This document shows, one piece after another, positions 1 through 8,635 of a stretch of DNA of 64,000 bases. Positions within the stretch are counted from its first letter, which is position 1; every line of letters starts with the position of its first letter. The translations under genes were made by a program, and so were the position numbers. The DNA is from CALNYS01 sp942490855 (lineage in GTDB: Bacteria > Planctomycetota > Phycisphaerae > Phycisphaerales > UBA1924): contig CALNYS010000005.1 in assembly GCA_942490855.1 (NCBI GenBank), forward strand, positions 496,001 through 560,000. Direction: 5' to 3'. Below the pieces are notes generated by a model that saw only the letters and a program-made list of their open reading frames with translations, had not been told where the DNA came from and did not search any database.

Positions 1-1032
1 GCCGCGTACAACGCCTACGCCCCCTCGCCGAGCGTCGACGTCGGCGGCATCGCCAACCAGTCCACCGCCGCCGGCGTCGAAGCGGGCGCGCAGTTCCTCT
101 TCACCTTCAACGACCCCGTCACGCTCAAGCGCGGGCGCTCCGCGATGCTCCCCCTCGCGACCGAGCCTATCGACGCCCGGCGCGTCACCGTCTACGCCGC
201 CGGGTTCAGCGAGCCGATGCAGGGCGCGCTGCTGACCAACACCGCCGCGATCGACCTCATGCCCGGCCCCATCGCCGTCTACGACTCGGGCGCGTACGCG
301 GGCGACGCGCAGATCGCCCACGTCTCCCGCGGCGAAGAGCGCCTGCTCACCTTCGCGGTCGATCAGGACGTGCTGGTGGTCCCCACGAACGCGAGCACCT
401 CGCGCGTCACGAAGCTGACGATCGTTGACGGGCTGCTCGTGCAGACCAGCGTGGACCGTCAGACCTCGACGTACAAGCTTGTCAACCGCGACGCCGACGA
501 CCCGCGCACCGTCATCATCGAGCACCCCAAGATGCACGGCTGGGACCTCGTCGAAGCGCCCAAGCCCGTCGGCGAGAGCCCCTCGTCCTACCGCTTCGAG
601 GCGAAGCTCAAGAAAGACGACAGCGTCGAGCTGACCATCCCCCGCGAGAACACCCGCTGGACGCGCTACGCGCTCGCGGACTACGACGCCGACGCCCTGC
701 TCGTTCACGTGCGCAACGGCGCCGCGTCGAAACGCGTGCAGGAGGCGTTCCAGAAGGCCGCTGCGCTCCGGAAGGAAGCGCGCGACATCGAGCAGCGCAT
801 CGCGTCGGCCGACGCCCGCCTCAACGAGATCGGCCAGGACCAGAACCGCATCCGAGAGAACATGCGCCGTGTCGGCAACACCAGCGAGCTGTGGGGACGC
901 TACACCGCGAAGCTGTCGCAGCAGGAAAACGAGATCGAATCGATCCTCGAGGAGCGCGACGCGCTGCGCGTGTCGCTCGCCACCGCCCAGGAGACGCTCA
1001 ACACGTACCTGCGCAACCTCGACGTGTCGTAA
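1..1032 (+). CDS. DUF4139 domain-containing protein, C-terminal part
   Basis: The frame is open from base 1, so the start lies outside the window and 343 residues are visible. The segment FLFTFNDPVTLKRGRSAMLPL and the beta-rich stretch after it look like the DUF4139 domain, whose members usually carry an N-terminal DUF4140 half that would lie upstream. The last 100 residues (about 245-335) are charged and helical, with a clear coiled-coil pattern of E, R, Q and A. The stop is 3 bp from the end of the convergent gene at 1036. The family has no established biochemical role in bacteria. Family assignment is by pattern only. Confidence 0.7.
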   Translation, partial: AAYNAYAPSPSVDVGGIANQSTAAGVEAGAQFLFTFNDPVTLKRGRSAMLPLATEPIDARRVTVYAAGFSEPMQGALLTNTAAIDLMPGPIAVYDSGAYAGDAQIAHVSRGEERLLTFAVDQDVLVVPTNASTSRVTKLTIVDGLLVQTSVDRQTSTYKLVNRDADDPRTVIIEHPKMHGWDLVEAPKPVGESPSSYRFEAKLKKDDSVELTIPRENTRWTRYALADYDADALLVHVRNGAASKRVQEAFQKAAALRKEARDIEQRIASADARLNEIGQDQNRIRENMRRVGNTSELWGRYTAKLSQQENEIESILEERDALRVSLATAQETLNTYLRNLDVS

Positions 1033-1035
1033 GGC

Positions 1036-2091
1036 TCACTCGCCGCGGAGCGCCGCGCGGATCTCGTCGGCCAGCTCGGCCTGATCCCCGCCGCGCCCGT
1101 CGAGCGGGATGATCGCGCGCACGCTGTCGAACGCGTCGATCAGCACCAGCACGGCTTCCGCGTCGGGCGCAAAGCGGTCGATGGTCGTCTCCTGCGAGAC
1201 CGTCCACTTCGCGCCGTCGCCCCAGCGCCGGCGCAGCTCGTCGAGGTGGTCGATCGCCGCCCCGGTGAAGGGCTCGCCGCACACGCCCAGCACGGGCGTG
1301 AACCCAAGCGGCGCGTCGGGGTCTTCCGCGACGTCCAGCGCCGCGCCGTACCCCGCCGCGACGCCCGCGGTCTGCGAGCGGCACAGCACGATCGCCGCCG
1401 CCCCCGCGTCGCGGGCGCTGAGCACCCACGGGCGCATGTCCAGCGAGAGCATCAGCAGCGTGGGCGCGTCGTCGCCCACGCGCACGCGTTCGGTGTGCGC
1501 GAGAGGGGTCTTCGCTGTCAGAGCCGCGACATCCCCCACCCGCCGACGCCCGGAGAGATCGATCATCCAGTCCTGCGTGTCGCCCGCCTCGACCGGCTCA
1601 ACGCTCAGGCGCACCCCGCGCCCCTCGCCGAGGTCCACCGAGGCGAACCGCAGGCGCCCGTCGTCCCCCGCGATGATCAGGGGCGGGGAGACCGCCGCGC
1701 TGAGCGGCCACATCTGCCCGATGCTCTCGGGCCCCTGGAGCGCCGCCGCGACCTGCCACGCCGGGACGCCGGGTAGGTGCGTCGCGAGTGCCCCGCTGAT
1801 GTCCCCGCCGATGGGCGCCACGAACGCGCGCTTCCGGTCGTTCTCGGGGATCACGACCAGCACGTGGCGCGACACGAACGCGCGGAGCCCGCCGAACTCC
1901 ACCAGGGCGCCCCAGTCCGGTTTGACACGGACGGTAAACGTCTCGGCGGTCGTCCCCTCGCGGTCGGTGTAGCGCACCGTGACGCGCTCGGCGGTGATCT
2001 CGGCGCGGTACGCCTCGCTCATCGCCTCGAACCGCGCGTCGGCGCCGAGCGCCGCCATCACCACCGCCGTGCTCAGGATCGCGTGAATCAT
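1036..2091 (-). CDS. Secreted LolA-like protein with a possible thioredoxin-like C-terminal half
   Basis: 351 residues. The N-terminus (MIHAILSTAVVMAALGADA) is a short signal peptide, so export is likely. Residues 20-120 have the pattern of LolA/DUF2092-type folds: RFEAMSEAYR, alternating strands, then a helix after VPAWQVAAAL. The C-terminal 150 residues (from TLLMLSLDMRPW to LADEIRAALRGE) alternate strands and helices as in thioredoxin-like domains, but I see no CxxC, so a redox role is doubtful. The ATG overlaps the folK stop as ATGA, so the two are translationally coupled and share an operon. Fold assignments are inferred from pattern; the function is unknown. Confidence 0.55.
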   Translation of the reverse strand: MIHAILSTAVVMAALGADARFEAMSEAYRAEITAERVTVRYTDREGTTAETFTVRVKPDWGALVEFGGLRAFVSRHVLVVIPENDRKRAFVAPIGGDISGALATHLPGVPAWQVAAALQGPESIGQMWPLSAAVSPPLIIAGDDGRLRFASVDLGEGRGVRLSVEPVEAGDTQDWMIDLSGRRRVGDVAALTAKTPLAHTERVRVGDDAPTLLMLSLDMRPWVLSARDAGAAAIVLCRSQTAGVAAGYGAALDVAEDPDAPLGFTPVLGVCGEPFTGAAIDHLDELRRRWGDGAKWTVSQETTIDRFAPDAEAVLVLIDAFDSVRAIIPLDGRGGDQAELADEIRAALRGE

Positions 2092-2591
2092 GGGGCCATC
2101 GTACCCGCGTGAAGACGCGCCAGCAGCACGCCCACGCTCGCGCCCCGCACGGGGTGGATCGCGTCCGGGCTCACCTCGGCGAGCGGCCCGAGCACGAACG
2201 ACCGCTCGTGCATCCGCGGGTGGGGCACGCTCAGCCCGGGCTCGTCGAGCACCGCGTCGCCGTAGAGGAGCAGGTCGAGGTCCAGCACCCGCGCGCCCCA
2301 GCGGGGTTCTTCGGCGCGGTCGCGCCCGGCGAGGCGTTCGATCTCCAGCAGCCGGCCCAGCAGCGCGCGCGCCGGGAGCGTCGTCTCCACGGCCGCGGCC
2401 GCGTTGAGGTAGTCAGGCTGAGGGGGCGAACCGGCGAGGGTTAGCGCCGGGGTTTCGACGGGGGCGCTCATCACGAGCGATCGGACGCCCGGCGTCGCGC
2501 GGAGTTCACGCTCGGCGAGCGCGATCATCGCGGCGCGGTCGCCCAGGTTGGAACCGATCCCGATCGCCGCCGATACGAACGCGTCCGTCAT
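2088..2591 (-). CDS. folK: 2-amino-4-hydroxy-6-hydroxymethyldihydropteridine pyrophosphokinase (HPPK)
   Basis: 167 residues, the normal HPPK length. It transfers pyrophosphate from ATP to 6-hydroxymethyl-dihydropterin in folate synthesis. Visible family motifs are GIGSNLGDR near the start, the FLN-equivalent DYLNAAAAVET, RWGARVLDLDLLLYGD (the HPPK signature with its metal-binding DLDL aspartates) and VPHPRMHERSFVLGPLAEV. It lies 21 bp after fliA but has its own TACACT hexamer exactly 6 nt before the ATG, suggesting a leaderless transcript. The downstream LolA-like gene overlaps it by 4 bp. There is no folB or folP next to it. Confidence 0.95.
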   Translation of the reverse strand: MTDAFVSAAIGIGSNLGDRAAMIALAERELRATPGVRSLVMSAPVETPALTLAGSPPQPDYLNAAAAVETTLPARALLGRLLEIERLAGRDRAEEPRWGARVLDLDLLLYGDAVLDEPGLSVPHPRMHERSFVLGPLAEVSPDAIHPVRGASVGVLLARLHAGTMAP

Positions 2592-2597
2592 CGACCC

Positions 2598-2603
2598 AGT
2601 GTA
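2598..2603 (-). promoter_or_regulatory. Candidate leaderless -10 element of folK
   Basis: On the minus strand TACACT is followed by GGGTCG and the folK ATG. A -10 element this close would place the transcription start at about the A of ATG. No Shine-Dalgarno sequence and no clear -35 box are visible. Confidence 0.5.
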
Positions 2604-2612
2604 GAGGCGGGC

Positions 2613-3518
2613 TCAGACGGCCGTCTGGGGCTCGAACTCGCGCTCGCGGTGCTGCATCTGCGCCTTGAGACGGGCGAGGATGGAGCTGTGCATCTGACTG
2701 ACGCGGGACTCGGAGAGGTCGAGCGTGGCGCCGATCTCCTTCATCGTCATCTCCTCGTAGTAGTAGAGGACGACGATGAGGCGCTCGGCCCGGCTCAGGC
2801 CCTTGGTGACGAGGTCCTTGAGGTCGCGGCGCTGGGTCTCGCCCAGCGGGTTGACCTGGCGGGAGTCCTTGATGACGTCGATCTCGCGGAGCTCGCGGTT
2901 GCCGTCGGACTGGCGCCAGTTGCGGGAGAGGCTCACGACGCCGACGGGCGAACCGTCGCGGTCGATCTTCTTGTACTCCTCGCTGTCGACGCCGAGATGC
3001 TGGGCGATCTCGGTCTTGGTCGGCTCGCGCCCGTATTTCTGGATGAGCGCGTTCCGGGCGCCGTCCACCTTCGCCGTGCGCGAGCGCACCAGGCGGGGGA
3101 CCCAGTCCATGGTGCGCAGCTCGTCGAGGATGGCGCCGCGGATGCGCGGGGCGCAGTACGTCTCGAACTTCACGCCGCGCTCGAGGTCGAACGCGTCGAT
3201 CGCGTCCATCAGCCCGAAGAGCCCGGCGGACATGAGGTCCTCGATGTCCACCTCGTCGGGGAGACGGGCGTAGATGCGCTCGGAGTTGTAACGGACCAGC
3301 GGGAGGTAGCGCTCCATGAAGTAATTACGGAGACGCTCGGGCTGCCCCTTGTCGTCGTAATGCTTCCAGAGCTTCTTGACGTCCATCGCATCAAGCTCGG
3401 CCGGCGTCGCGCTGTCGATCGAAGGAGTCTTCGCCTTGGCGCCCGTCTTCTTCTTGGCCCCGGTTTTTTTACCGGTGGTTGATGACTGGCGCTCACTGCG
3501 ACGCTGCGTGCTCGGCAT
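2613..3518 (-). CDS. fliA: RNA polymerase sigma factor FliA/WhiG family (sigma-28)
   Basis: 301 residues; longer than enterobacterial FliA (about 240) because of a lysine-rich N-terminal tail of about 50 residues (KKTGAKKKTGAK). Region 2 is seen in YLPLVRYNSERIYARLP, VDIEDLMSAGLFGLMDAIDAFD and the melting region FETYCAPRIRGAILDELR. Region 3 covers SRTAKVDGARNALIQKYGREP. Region 4 is the HTH MKEIGATLDLSESRVSQMHSS, all characteristic of FliA/WhiG. It directs late flagellar and chemotaxis promoters; the antisigma FlgM is not in the window. The ATG has an AAGGAG Shine-Dalgarno, and a TTGACA-type promoter lies in the 128-bp gap upstream, so the gene can be expressed apart from the flhF-flhG block. 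Confidence 0.95.
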   Translation of the reverse strand: MPSTQRRSERQSSTTGKKTGAKKKTGAKAKTPSIDSATPAELDAMDVKKLWKHYDDKGQPERLRNYFMERYLPLVRYNSERIYARLPDEVDIEDLMSAGLFGLMDAIDAFDLERGVKFETYCAPRIRGAILDELRTMDWVPRLVRSRTAKVDGARNALIQKYGREPTKTEIAQHLGVDSEEYKKIDRDGSPVGVVSLSRNWRQSDGNRELREIDVIKDSRQVNPLGETQRRDLKDLVTKGLSRAERLIVVLYYYEEMTMKEIGATLDLSESRVSQMHSSILARLKAQMQHREREFEPQTAV

Positions 3519-3602
3519 GGTCGGCTCCTTGACCCTCTCGCCGTTGATCGCTCGTGAAACCGGCGACCCTTATTTGTCTTCGTCCGTCCTTGGACGTCCG
3601 AG

Positions 3603-3631
3603 AATGTCCCGCGCGCGAGCGCGCTTGTCAA
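3603..3631 (-). promoter_or_regulatory. Candidate sigma-70 promoter of fliA
   Basis: Minus strand: a perfect -35 TTGACA (3631-3626), a 17-nt spacer and GACATT as the -10 (3608-3603; 3 of 6 matches). It gives a leader of about 80 nt before fliA. Confidence 0.5.
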
Positions 3632-3640
3632 CACAATCTT

Positions 3641-3664
3641 GAAAAATCACCCCGGGGGGCGTGT
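3641..3664 (-). terminator. Possible weak intrinsic terminator after the small membrane protein gene
   Basis: Around the stop codon at 3647 the minus strand reads CACGCCCCCCGGGGTGATTTTT: CAC/GTG and CCC/GGG can pair around a 4-nt loop with one bulged G, followed by a T run. The short loop and the bulge make this tentative. Confidence 0.35.
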
Positions 3665-3943
3665 CCCCTGCGGTTCCGGCGCGCCCACCATCGGGAGCGG
3701 GCGCTCCGCCTTGTACTCGCGGACGCCCTCGGCGACGGCTTGCTCCATGAAGAAACCGATCACCCCGCCCACCGCGTAACACACGAACAGCGCGCCGACA
3801 GCGCGCGCTAAGATCACGTCCGCCGGGTTATTCGCCGCGAGGCCCGCGAGGATCGCCACGGCGAACCCGGCCAGCGCCGCACACACCGCGATCACTTTGA
3901 TCGGAGAAACAATCTGCACGCCGGGCTCCGCGCGTGGGATCAC
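3647..3943 (-). CDS. Small membrane protein between flhG and fliA
   Basis: 98 residues counted from a GTG at 3943; a second in-frame GTG at 3919 gives 90 residues, beginning just before the first membrane segment. Two hydrophobic stretches are visible, about residues 16-36 (VIAVCAALAGFAVAILAGLAA) and 45-68 (ILARAVGALFVCYAVGGVIGFF), followed by a charged proline-rich tail. I do not recognise the family. It lies 34 bp after flhG on the same strand and ahead of the fliA promoter, so a flagellar or placement role is possible by context only. Confidence 0.6.
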   Translation of the reverse strand: MIPRAEPGVQIVSPIKVIAVCAALAGFAVAILAGLAANNPADVILARAVGALFVCYAVGGVIGFFMEQAVAEGVREYKAERPLPMVGAPEPQGTRPPG

Positions 3944-3977
3944 GCACTAGCGTTATCGACCCGGCGGGGGCGCCGCG

Positions 3978-5066
3978 TCAGCTTTTTTGTGAAGTCCCGA
4001 GCACGGACGCCAGGCGGCGGAAGAACCCCGCGCGCCCATCCGGCGGTGTGGTCCGCAGCTCGAGGCGGGCCACCAGCTCCTCGGCCGTGCGCCGCACCGA
4101 CACCGCCGCGGGACGCGACGGGTGCGAGAGCGCCACCGGCGTGCGCTTGCGCACCGCGTCGGGCACCGAGGAGCACGAGGGCGTCCAGCCGATCATCCCG
4201 ACGGGAGACCCGAGGAAGCGCGCGCCGACCGCGGCGATCTTCTCGTAGACGGCCCGTGCCTCGCCCTCGTTCCGCGCCTGGTTGATCCACATCTGAGGCG
4301 TCACGGCGCGACCGGCGCGCTGCGACTCGATCTTCAGCGCCTTGATGAGCCCGTACGCGTCGGTGATCGACGTCGGCTCGGGCGTCGCGACGACGATCGG
4401 CAGGTCCGCCGCGAGGAGCATCGCCAGCACCGGACGCCCGATGCCCGCGGAACAATCAATCAGGACGAGGTCCGAGTCGCGCTCGAGACGCTCGAGGCGC
4501 GACACCACGGCGCGCGCCGTCTGGGCGCCCGCGTCAACCAGCTTCGCCACGCCCGTTGCCCCAGCGGCGAGCCGGAACCCGGCCGGGGTATCCACGAGGA
4601 TGTCGCGCAGGCGACGCCGCCCGTCGATCACCTCGTCGAGGCGCCCGCGGGGCTGGACGCCGCAGAGCACGTCGGCGTTCGCCAGCCCGAAATCGGCGTC
4701 GAGCAGCGTCACGCGCGCGCCCATCGCGCTGACGCACGCCGCGAGGCTCACCGTCAGGTTCGTTTTCCCGACGCCCCCCTTGCCCGAGGCGATCGCCACG
4801 ACCTTCGCGTGGGCCCTCGGGGCGGCCGCGGCCGGCGTCGAGCGCCCGCTGCTGGCGCCGGGGCGCCCCCAGCCGTGCGCGCCGAGCCGCCCGCCCAGCG
4901 TCGCCGGCTTGAGCGGCGCGGGGGAGGCGGGGCGGTCGTCGCCGGCTTCGGGGAGTTCGGTCCGTTCCATCAGACGTCGCAGACGCGCGGCCTGGTCCCC
5001 GCCCGTCGCGAGGACGGAAGAATCGTCGAGTGACGCGTCGGTCGTCGTGCGGGTCGGGGCGCTCAC
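3978..5066 (-). CDS. flhG: MinD-type ATPase FlhG (YlxH/FleN)
   Basis: 362 residues from a GTG that overlaps the flhF stop (GTGA). The deviant Walker A KGGVGKT is at residues 96-102, followed by LLDADFGLANADVLCG and DLVLIDCSAGIG, typical of MinD/FlhG ATPases. Residues 24-30 read DQAARLR, matching the DQAxxLR helix by which FlhG activates the FlhF GTPase. That motif lies upstream of the first in-frame ATG (residue 33) and therefore supports the GTG start. With FlhF it sets the number and place of flagella and helps assemble the C ring at the inner membrane. Residues 40-85 are a proline/alanine-rich linker. Confidence 0.92.
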   Translation of the reverse strand: MSAPTRTTTDASLDDSSVLATGGDQAARLRRLMERTELPEAGDDRPASPAPLKPATLGGRLGAHGWGRPGASSGRSTPAAAAPRAHAKVVAIASGKGGVGKTNLTVSLAACVSAMGARVTLLDADFGLANADVLCGVQPRGRLDEVIDGRRRLRDILVDTPAGFRLAAGATGVAKLVDAGAQTARAVVSRLERLERDSDLVLIDCSAGIGRPVLAMLLAADLPIVVATPEPTSITDAYGLIKALKIESQRAGRAVTPQMWINQARNEGEARAVYEKIAAVGARFLGSPVGMIGWTPSCSSVPDAVRKRTPVALSHPSRPAAVSVRRTAEELVARLELRTTPPDGRAGFFRRLASVLGTSQKS

Positions 5067-6406
5067 CGGTCGAGCTCTCCCGAGAGCACGAGGCTGGCGA
5101 GGCGCTTGGGGCACCCCGCCTCGATGTGATCGGGGACCTCCTGCCCGGTCGTGACGAAGCTGAGCCTCATCCCGATCGCGCGGGCCGCGTTGACCAGCAC
5201 GCCGAAGCCCACGCTCTCGTCGAGCTTGGTGAAGATCACGTTGTCGGGCTTGGCGACCCCGAAGCGCTCGGCCGCGGTGACCATGACGCGCTGGCTCGAC
5301 GCCGACGAGAGCACGAGGTGCGTCTCGTGGGGCTGCGCCGCGTCGAGGAACTTCCCGAGCTCGTCGAGGCGCCCGACGTCGGTGTGGCTGCGCCCGGCGG
5401 TGTCGATGAGAACGACGTCGCGCTGCGAGAGGCGCGCGCACGCGGTCTTCATCTCAGAGGGCGTCATCGCGACCTCGATCGGGAGCCCGATGATGTTCGC
5501 GTACGTGCGCAGCTGCTCAACCGCCGCGATGCGGTAGGTGTCGCTGGTGATGAGCCCGACGGAGCGCCCGTGCCGGAGTTTGTAGGTCGCGGCGAGCTTG
5601 GCGATGGTCGTGGTCTTGCCGACGCCCGTCGGCCCGACGAGCGCGATCGTGAGCGGGCGGCCGTCCGGCGCGCGCTTCGGGAGGGTCGCGTCGCCCACCG
5701 CGGGGATGAGCGCTTCGAGGCGGGCGGCGACGGCGGCGCGGACGCTCTCGGCGTCGTTTAGCGCATCGTCGCTGAGATCGCGCCTGACCTCCGCGACGAT
5801 CTGATCCGCGAGCTCGTCGGCGAGCTGCGCCTCGAGCAACTGCGTGTACAGCGCAAAGAGCGCGTCGGGCATCGCGGGCGCGTGCCCGGCGCCGCCCGTG
5901 CGCGTCAGCACCTGCCCCACGAGCTTCTTGAGCGAGGCGATCTCCGAGGCGATCTGCACGTCGGCCTGGCTCGGCGGGATCACGACGGGCGGGGGCGGGG
6001 CCGCGGGTTCAAAGGGCTCGGCGGGCGGGGCGGGGGCGACGGCGACCCCGGCGGCGAGGCGGACCTCGTCGCGCACGGCGCGGGCGCGGGGTCCGAGGTC
6101 GGCGCCCGGGGCGATCGAGCTGGCGTAGGCGCGCCGGAGGAGGGCCTCGCCAGCCGAGGGGCCGGTGGTCTCGACCGCGGGGCGGAGCGGGGTGCGCCGG
6201 GGCTGTCGCGGGGCGACGGCGTCGGGGGTCGTCGCGGTGATCTCGAAGACCTTGCGTGCGCCCAACCCGAGGAGGCCCCCGGCTTTGTATGTCTTGGTGT
6301 GCAGGATCACGGCGTCGGACCCGAGGTCGCGCTTGATATCTGACAGGGCGTCGGCGATGGACGCGGCGCGGTATGTCTTCAGCTTCATGCCGCCCTCCGT
6401 GGCCAT
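5063..6406 (-). CDS. flhF: Flagellar biosynthesis SRP-type GTPase FlhF
   Basis: 447 residues in three parts: an N-terminal B domain (KLKTYRAASIADALSDIKRDLG, residues 8-29), a proline-rich and helical middle, and a C-terminal SRP GTPase NG domain. The P loop GPTGVGKT is at about residues 258-265, followed by TSDTYRIAAVEQLRTYA, VLIDTAGRSHTD and FTKLDESVGFG. It recruits the flagellar base at the membrane and sets polar location with FlhG. The ATG at 6406 has AGGAGG at 8-nt spacing; MKLKTYRA at 6388 is a second possible start. It follows flhA by 40 bp and overlaps flhG. Confidence 0.95.
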   Translation of the reverse strand: MATEGGMKLKTYRAASIADALSDIKRDLGSDAVILHTKTYKAGGLLGLGARKVFEITATTPDAVAPRQPRRTPLRPAVETTGPSAGEALLRRAYASSIAPGADLGPRARAVRDEVRLAAGVAVAPAPPAEPFEPAAPPPPVVIPPSQADVQIASEIASLKKLVGQVLTRTGGAGHAPAMPDALFALYTQLLEAQLADELADQIVAEVRRDLSDDALNDAESVRAAVAARLEALIPAVGDATLPKRAPDGRPLTIALVGPTGVGKTTTIAKLAATYKLRHGRSVGLITSDTYRIAAVEQLRTYANIIGLPIEVAMTPSEMKTACARLSQRDVVLIDTAGRSHTDVGRLDELGKFLDAAQPHETHLVLSSASSQRVMVTAAERFGVAKPDNVIFTKLDESVGFGVLVNAARAIGMRLSFVTTGQEVPDHIEAGCPKRLASLVLSGELDR

Positions 6407-6446
6407 CTCGCCGGCCTCCTGCCGACGCGACTCTCGTCACCCATCC

Positions 6447-8618
6447 TTATACAGCCGCGGCGGCGGGCACGCCCGCCCCGTGCTCGGCCAAGGTCACTAA
6501 TCCCATCGATTCGATCTCGACCTCGGGCACGATCTCGTTGTACCCGAGCACCGCGGCCGCCGGCAAGTGCGGTTCGAGGATCTGGCGCACGATCGCCCGC
6601 ACCTGCGGGGAGGCGATCACGACGGCCGGGTGCCCCGCGGCGATGACGGGCGCGAGCGCGGCGCTGACGCGCTCGACCGCCTGGTTCGCCGCCGTCGCGG
6701 ACATCGACAGCGCCGTCGCGCCGCCCGAGCGGTCGACGAACCCGTTGATCCAGTCTTCGAACGTCGGGTCCAGCGTGACGCACACCATGCGGAATCGCCG
6801 CGTCGAGCCCGCGGCGTCCTCCATCGGCGTCGCGTACTGCGTGCAGATCGTCCGGCGCAGCGCGTTGCGCACGTACTCGGTCAGCACGTCGAGGTCTTTG
6901 CAGCGCGGCGCCCAGTCGGCGAGCGTCTCGAGGACGACCTCGAGGTCGCGGATCGGCACCCGCTCGCGCAGCAGGTTCTGGAGCACCTTCTGGAGTTCCC
7001 CCGTCTTGACAACGCTCGGCACCGTCTCGTCGACGAGCTTGGGCGCCTTCTCCTTGAGCTGCTCGAGGAGGTTCCCCACCTCGTCGCGCGTCAGGAGTTC
7101 CTCGGCGTGCGCCTTGGCGATCTCCGTCAGGTGCGTCGCGAGGACGGACGAGGGATCGACGACCGTGAAGTTCATCGCCTCGGCCTGGTCTTTCTGCGCC
7201 GCGTCGATCCAGTACGCGTCGAGTCCGAACGCCGGCTCGACGGTTTTGACGCCCTCGAGCCGACCCGACGCGACGCCCGCGTCCATCGCGAGGAGCTTGC
7301 CCGGGTACACCGCGCCGACCGCGACGTCGTTCCCGCGGATCTTCACGCGGTAGCTCGACGCCTCGAGCGTCATGTTGTCGCGGATGCGCACGGGCGGCAT
7401 CACGAGCCCCATCTCGGCGGCGAGCTGACGGCGGACCGCGGAGATGCGGTCGAGCAGATCCCCACCCTGCCCGGCGTCAACGAGCGGCACGAGCCCGAAG
7501 CCCACCTCGAGCTCGAGCGCGTCGACCTTGAGCATCTTCTCGACCGGCTGCGGCTCGGGCTTGGCGATTTTTTCCTGCGCCGCGGCGGCGCGCACGGTCT
7601 CTTCGTCCGCGAGCTTCTGCCCGGACATGAAGAACGCGACCAGGAGCAGCCCGCCCGCCATGGTGAGCAAGGGGAACGCGGGGAGCGGGGTCGTCGCGAG
7701 CAGCACGAGGAAACCCGCGGCGATCGCCATCGCGATGGGGCGCGCCGTCAGCTGCCCGGCGAACTCCTCGCCGAGCGACGCCTTGGCGCTGGCGCGCGTC
7801 ACCACGAGAGCGGCGGCGAGGGACATAAGGAACGACGGGAGCTGCGAGACGAGCCCGTCGCCCATCGTCAGGCGGGTGAAGACCGAGGCGGTCTCCGCGA
7901 AGCCCCAGCCCTTTTCCAGCGACCCGACGGTGAAGCCGCCGAGGATGTTGATGACGGTGATGATGATGCCGGCGATGGCGTCGCCGCGCACGAACTTGCC
8001 GGCGCCGTCCATGGCGCCGAAGAAATCAGCCTCGTCGGAGATCTTTTCACGCCGGGCGCGGGCCTGGTGCTCGTCGATGATGCCGGCGTTGAGGTCGGCG
8101 TCGATCGCCATCTGCTTGCCGGGCATCGCGTCGAGGGTGAAGCGCGCCGCGACCTCGCCGATGCGCGTGGCGCCCTTGGTGATGACAACGAACTGCACGA
8201 TCACCAGGATCAGGAAGATGATGAGCCCGACGACAAGCGAATCGCCCGCGACGAAGGTGCCGAACGCGCTGATGACCTTCCCCGCCACGCCGATCGCGTC
8301 CTCCGGCCCCGACGCGTCGGCCGTGAGGATCAGTCGTGTCGAGGCGATGTTGATCACGAGGCGGAACATGGTCGCCGCGAGCAGGAGCGACGGGAACACC
8401 GAGAAATCCAGCGCGTCATCGATGTAGAGCGTGGTGATCAGCGTGATGATCGCCAGCGCGATGTTGATCGTGATGAGGACGTCGAGGAGGAACGGCGGGA
8501 GCGGGACGAGGACGACGATGAGCAGCGCCATCAGCGCAAGCGGCGCAACGAGACCGCGGTGGCGCGCGATGCTCATCGCCCACTTCGGCGCCCGCCGAGC
8601 TCCTGTCAGCCCCGCCAT
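6447..8618 (-). CDS. flhA: Flagellar export apparatus protein FlhA
   Basis: 723 residues, close to the usual 690-700. The N-terminal half contains about eight membrane segments and the conserved cytoplasmic loop with KGATRIGEVAARFTLDAMPGK and DLNAGIIDEHQARARREKIS (the FHIPEP signature). The C-terminal half is the soluble ring domain that binds export substrates and chaperones (VRIRDNMTLEASSYRVKIRG). It forms the nonameric ring of the type III export gate with FlhB and FliPQR. It follows flhB by 17 bp in the same direction. Confidence 0.97.
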   Translation of the reverse strand: MAGLTGARRAPKWAMSIARHRGLVAPLALMALLIVVLVPLPPFLLDVLITINIALAIITLITTLYIDDALDFSVFPSLLLAATMFRLVINIASTRLILTADASGPEDAIGVAGKVISAFGTFVAGDSLVVGLIIFLILVIVQFVVITKGATRIGEVAARFTLDAMPGKQMAIDADLNAGIIDEHQARARREKISDEADFFGAMDGAGKFVRGDAIAGIIITVINILGGFTVGSLEKGWGFAETASVFTRLTMGDGLVSQLPSFLMSLAAALVVTRASAKASLGEEFAGQLTARPIAMAIAAGFLVLLATTPLPAFPLLTMAGGLLLVAFFMSGQKLADEETVRAAAAQEKIAKPEPQPVEKMLKVDALELEVGFGLVPLVDAGQGGDLLDRISAVRRQLAAEMGLVMPPVRIRDNMTLEASSYRVKIRGNDVAVGAVYPGKLLAMDAGVASGRLEGVKTVEPAFGLDAYWIDAAQKDQAEAMNFTVVDPSSVLATHLTEIAKAHAEELLTRDEVGNLLEQLKEKAPKLVDETVPSVVKTGELQKVLQNLLRERVPIRDLEVVLETLADWAPRCKDLDVLTEYVRNALRRTICTQYATPMEDAAGSTRRFRMVCVTLDPTFEDWINGFVDRSGGATALSMSATAANQAVERVSAALAPVIAAGHPAVVIASPQVRAIVRQILEPHLPAAAVLGYNEIVPEVEIESMGLVTLAEHGAGVPAAAAV

Positions 8619-8635
8619 GTCTTACCCGTTCTCCT

